Assembly: GCF_003286085.1 (NCBI RefSeq) | Contig: NW_020825294.1 | Coordinates: 7,998,001-8,062,000, forward strand | From: Drosophila persimilis | Taxonomy: Eukaryota; Arthropoda; Insecta; Diptera; Drosophilidae | Direction of reading: 5' to 3' | DNA: 64,000 bases | Shown: positions 59,301 through 64,000 of the stretch, piece after piece | Numbering within the stretch: the first letter of the stretch is position 1 | How the letters are laid out: each line of letters starts with the position of its first letter | Made by a program: the position numbers and the translations under genes | Notes under the pieces: model-generated | Seen by the model: only the letters and a program-made list of their open reading frames with translations | The model's database searches: none | What the model was told of the DNA's origin: nothing

Positions 59301-60839
59301 AGCTCAGAATATTGGGATCCCACTTATACTCGTATATATATGTACATATGCATCTAGTTTCTTGTTCCGTTAGAAGTCCCCCCCCCTTATCATGCCTGAT
59401 AACTCTATCAGTGATGGATGAAATCAATCCCTGGCACTCTATGTTCTTGCTGGTTAACACAAAATATAAATGGAATCCCGAGTGGCCGCCAGTCACGAGA
59501 AATAGGTTAAGCGGAAATTTAATTTAATTTCCCTTTGCATATCCCTGGTGGCACTTTTGCTCCATCTCCCACTGCCCCTCCCTCGTTGGTTCTGGACTGC
59601 CTTCTCCGATGGCGGCACTGGGCAACTATTTTCCGATTTACCACAAAAGTCGCTCTGGTTCTATCGGCTGCTTTTCGGCTACATTTCTAGTTAATTTCCG
59701 GCTAGAAATGAGCTGCTGCTCTGGGTATCCGTAGCGACGATTCACATGTGTGGCTCACATTACCAATGGGCCCGGGCCCCAGTCCCCCAGCCCCCCAGGC
59801 CCCAGTCGAAGGCTCCCCCCCTTAGCAGGTTGCATCGGGCCTCTCCGTCCTTCTGGGGTTTCCGTACGCCTTTGTGCATAATTTTCCAATTACTATCAAT
59901 AAATTGGCCGGGTTCGGTTTTCGGCTTCGGTTCTTTGCCTTCGAAGCCCCTAAAAATTAATTGAGAAATTATTACGCTGCAATAAATCCGTTTAGTTGGA
60001 GCCTCCCAGCTCCTGTGCCTGTGACTGTGACTGTGACTGCACTTTAATTACCGTTTAGCATTTGCATTTTGGCCAATTTTTCGCAATTTGAGCAGCAGCT
60101 GCAGTTGCTTGAACACCGACCATCGTCCACCGACCATCGTCCATCGACCATCGATTCGAATCGAATCGAATCGAATCGGAGTCCAAATCTGAAAGCTGGC
60201 GTTCGTGCTCGGCAAGCAAACATTGCATAAATTGCCTGGCAATGGCCAATAAAATGCCACATGGAATGGCAACACTAGTCTTGGCTTTCCCCATGCCCCC
60301 CCAATGCCCCTTCTTGGTCGTAAGCCCCAGCCAAGAGTATGCCAATTTGTAGAGGGCTTCCTCTCGGTGGAGGGGAATGAGCAGTCAGATGATTTTCTGG
60401 AAACTGCGAGTGTGTTCAGTGAAACGAGTGCGAATATTATGGCTAAGTGTACGATATCTACGATGTTATTGGCATGGAAAAAAGGGGTCCAAATTGAGTC
60501 CTAAGCTGCAACGGAAACTGCTCAAGCAATCATCAGAAATATGACGGAGCAGAGGAGACTGCAATGGCGATGGAGATCCCACGCCATTGGTGTGCCATGA
60601 AAAAGTATGCACAATTCTGGAAAATAGGAGTAGTTTTGAGATAGTAGTAGAACGTTACTTGGGAGTCGAAATGGGTTTATCATAGGACATTATTTGGGAG
60701 TAGAAAAATGATAACTAATCTGAAAAGCTCTACTGATAGCTCTGATAAATGGTTCATCTGATAAAAAAGAGTATAACTTCATTCTTGAGACTTGTCATAT
60801 TTCCAGATACCGGCGTAAGCTGGCCGGAATACTTCCATA
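59301..60839. other. Non-coding stretch, no gene recognised
   Basis: Contains TGTGACTGTGACTGTGACTG at 60019-60038, GTCCACCGACCATCGTCC repeats at about 60117-60150 and GAATCGAATCGAATCG at about 60157-60178. No gene recognised. Confidence 0.45.
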
Positions 60840-61765
60840 CTTGATGACACGCATTTTTTTATTATTTTTTTTTAATTTTATTTTTTGTTTAATTTATTTT
60901 TATTTTTTTAAATGATTGTAAATTATGTTGTAAAACATAATTGTATCTGTGATAATATTTTATAATTAAATAAAAATTACATAAATAATTTTAAAAACCT
61001 AAAAAAAATTCATTGAAATTCTTAAAAACGTTGCTCCAAATTTGAAATACTAAAATTTTAAAGGGATAAAATATATAAATTTTAATGCATGCAAAAAAAT
61101 TTGTTCCAATTCCAATGACATTTTTTTTATTATTTTTTTATTTTTATTTATTTATTTTTTTTTTAAATGATGGTAGTTTTTCCTGCAACTTTGTATAAGT
61201 TTTTCTTACAGTAACAGAAAAGAACATAATTGTATCTGTGATAATATTTTATAATTGAATAAAAATTGCATAATAATTTAAAAATAAAATCAAATCAATC
61301 AAATTCTTAAAAACTTTGTTCCAAATTGTAAATACTAAAATTTTAAAGGTACAAAATATATACATTTTAATGCATGAACAAAATTGTTTTCCAATTCCAA
61401 TGACAGGCCTTGTTTTTTATTATTTATCTTTTTTTTATAATTTTTGTATTTATTTTTAAACATTTTTTTTTAATGATCGTAATTTTCCTGTAACTGTTGT
61501 ATGGGTGAAGACACGCTTTTTTTATTAATAATTTTTTTAATTAATTTTTTATTTCTTTATTAATTTTTTTAAATGATCGTAATTTTTCCTTGTAAATGTG
61601 ATAACATTTTATAATCAAATACAAATGACATAATAAATTACAAATAAAAAACCTAAAAAAAATGCATACAAATTCCTAAAAATTTCGTTTAAAATTGTAA
61701 ATACTAAAATTTTAAAGGGATAAAATATATAAATTTTAATGCATGAAAAAAACTTTGTTCCAAGT
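60840..61765. repeat. About 280-bp AT-rich tandem repeat, three imperfect units
   Basis: Units begin near 60850, 61120 and 61410. Each has a T-rich block, then AAATGATNGTAA, then GTGATAATATTTTATAAT or a variant, then AAATACTAAAATTTTAAAGG and ATATATAAATTTTAATGCAT, then TTTGTTCCAATTCCAATGAC. GACACGC words near 60846 and 61510 suggest the last unit holds a further partial copy. No ORF is of interest. Confidence 0.85.
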
Positions 61766-64000
61766 GAGCACAATCCTAGAAGCCACAGCTCCTTAGTATC
61801 TTTAGTTTCCTCCGTGCAGAGGACTTTCTGGTGAAGACATCCAATCCCTTTGCCGCACACAAGAATCTCCACAAATTAATTCCAAGCTTGTGCAGTCATG
61901 CGGGGGGAGCTCCCCCGAGCATCTATGCATTTTTATGAGCCATGTGCCATATGGAAGCCATAGCTGAACGTTGATGGCCCGTAATCATCAGGCAAATCAC
62001 AATCACCGCACCCCCGCCCTCCCATCCGCCCCCTTGCCCCACAAAGGTACCCACACAAATTCTGCCGGTGACTCTGGCGCCTGGAATGAATGAACAATGA
62101 GTGGCACATTCGCATTTGCGGCAGGCACCACCTGTTGGCGTCCACTAATTGCCCCCGAAAAAACTAGGCAACACAAATTGTTGCACAAAACTGAAAAGTC
62201 AATAGGAAAATGGGGAAAAAGGGCAAGAAGACTGCAACTTAAATACAAAAAGCGTGAAAGCAATTTGAGGAGCAAATTGGTAGCCACCTCTCAGTCGCTC
62301 TCTCTCTCTCTCTGTCTCTCTGTCTCTGTCGCGCAACTTTTTCTTCAAGTTGGAGAAACTTTTTACTCGTTTTCTCCGCTGTCTTCTCTTCTCTCTGATG
62401 TTTTTTTTTTGTAGTTTTGCTATTTTTTTGCCGCTTGTGCTGGCTGTTCGAGGCATAACAATCGCATTTACCAACTTCATTTATTGTTTTGTTAAGCTGC
62501 TAACTTTAGTTTATGGCCAGGCGGCGGCACCCACTGGAAAAGCCCTTGCCCCTCTTTCCATGGCGCTCTGCATATAATTTGTCATATTTTTTAATGACTT
62601 TTCAAGTGAGTTTCTGGCTTGAAACAAAGTCAACACACAGACAACAAACGACAAACAGGGAAACAGAGAAACATTAGCAACAACATCCAGGATTGTCCAT
62701 GAAGTGGTCTCTGATTCGGTGGCTCCCTTTTTGGTTCCACGTATCGTATACGTAATTTGCGGTTACCTTATCCATTTCGCCCCTCCTTTTGTAATTTATT
62801 TCACTGTACTTTGGACATTTATTATGCAAACTACCGCTCGAGTGTGGCCAACAGTTCTGGGTCATAAACGCAGACCCACTTTGCCACACAAATCATCATT
62901 TTTATTATTCCAAGCCAAAGCCACCCAATTCCCAGTGGCCCATTGAAATATTAGAAAACTGATGATTCGTTTTAAATTGATGGGAAATTTAAAAGGAATA
63001 CAGAATATCGGGTGTTGGGAAGGATGCAGGAATGTAAATTATAAGAAATTATTAAATAGAGTACGAGATTAATCGAAACAAAATTATCATTCATTAGGCA
63101 TTAAAGACCTGTGGCCAATTTGGGAGTATATATAGAGGGCATGGGGTCAAATATGTAGCCAGTAGATCAACAAGGCCAACGTCCTCAAGGTTCAGCATCC
63201 TTGCTCAAGATAATCTTTCAAATGAATGCCAGCCGAATGCCTATGTGAAACATCCACCTTCGAATCAATCCAGCAGCTGTGCTGCTATTTTATTGGCCAT
63301 GGTCTGGGTTTTAATTGGGTTTTAGTTTCCCAAATATAGAGCATAGGTTGGGAAAATAAAATCTGTTCGAATTTACAACTCAAGATTCATTCAGATTCAT
63401 TATTGAACTGGGGCAAAGGAGACTCATCAACAATGGGGGAAAGAAAATTAACATTAGAACATGACTACCGGTCGTGGTTCCTCTCTTTTCTCCCTAAGTT
63501 ATTCCCATCTCCGAAGAGAGAGAGGTAGAGGCCTTTGGCGAACAGACAGACAGAAGGAGAGGGAGCTATGTTTTTATGACGGATATAATGAATTCAAAGT
63601 TGAAAAATCACAAGTTTCCTTAGTTACACATTTCCCAACGAAATTTTCGAATTTTCTGCCTCCGAATGACTCCCAAAAACTACTGGACTTCATTTGTGGC
63701 TCTCTTTTTTGATCATAACTCCACTACTTCCACTTCTCTCTTTTACTTAGATTAATTCATATATACAAACATCTATACTTCTATTTCCGTCTAATTTCAA
63801 TAAGTTTTTATTTAAATTCCTCCAGAGCGGGACTCCGACTGAATGTTCAACAAGTTATACGAGTATCTAAACAATTTGTATGCTCTTTGCCCTTTTTTTT
63901 TTGCATTATAAATCAGAACCTGAAGGGGGGTTTCTCCGCATTAATGCATCCGCATGTAAACACTGGCAGACAGGCAGGGCGGGGCGGGGCGGGGTGCCTG
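61766..64000. other. Non-coding stretch to the window edge
   Basis: Contains a CT tract at about 62297-62330. The window ends in GGGCGGGGCGGGGCGGGG (63977-63994), a plus-strand quadruplex-type run. No exon, RNA gene or element end recognised. Confidence 0.45.

Overview
This window looks like a Drosophila-type fly genome: mostly non-coding, moderately AT-rich, dense in simple repeats, with one recognisable protein gene that has a 61-bp spliced intron, plus remnants of Tc1-like and INE-1/DINE-1-like elements. The long G/C homopolymers next to (GT)n tracts and the INE-1-like fragments would suit the obscura group, but that placement is impressionistic.

The one confident gene is a two-exon, minus-strand homologue of CFAP299 (cilia- and flagella-associated protein 299; 236 aa) at 24707-25478. 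In flies such a gene would be expected to act in the testis and sperm tail. Weaker coding candidates are a pair of small ORFs at 32879-33128 separated by a single base, a possible terminal exon with an acidic stretch at 6226-6362, a possible first exon at 35438-35506, and a decayed ORF at 6938-7151.

Repeats carry most of the visible structure. (i) A family with Tc1-like ends (CAGTGCCGGAC..., flanked by TA) recurs at about 3660-4444, 10900-11690, 23469-23790, 37320-37392, 41380-42240 and 55420-55630, with internal sequence only at 1-450. Several copies carry tandem arrays of a 110-150 bp unit. (ii) A 1.65-kb Tc1-like element with a broken transposase and double terminal repeats lies at 26479-28125. 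A second transposase scrap lies at about 54481-54650. (iii) A foldback-like inverted repeat occupies 34011-35172, with a third direct copy at 33545-33960. (iv) CT/GA-rich dispersed blocks lie at 16180-16640, 25785-26180 and 58085-59300. (v) INE-1-like fragments lie at 23000-23440, 40550-40690 and 57900-57960. (vi) Minisatellites include a 31-bp unit over 1.6 kb (50940-52570), a 12-bp unit (46420-47035) and a ~280-bp unit present about three times (60840-61765).

The remaining sequence is intergenic or intronic DNA in which I see no tRNA, rRNA, CRISPR or operon structure. Nothing here is convincingly a new biological system. The most interesting items are the TIR family with internal satellite-like arrays, the foldback locus, the dicistronic small-ORF candidate and the minisatellite that lacks stops over long stretches on one strand.
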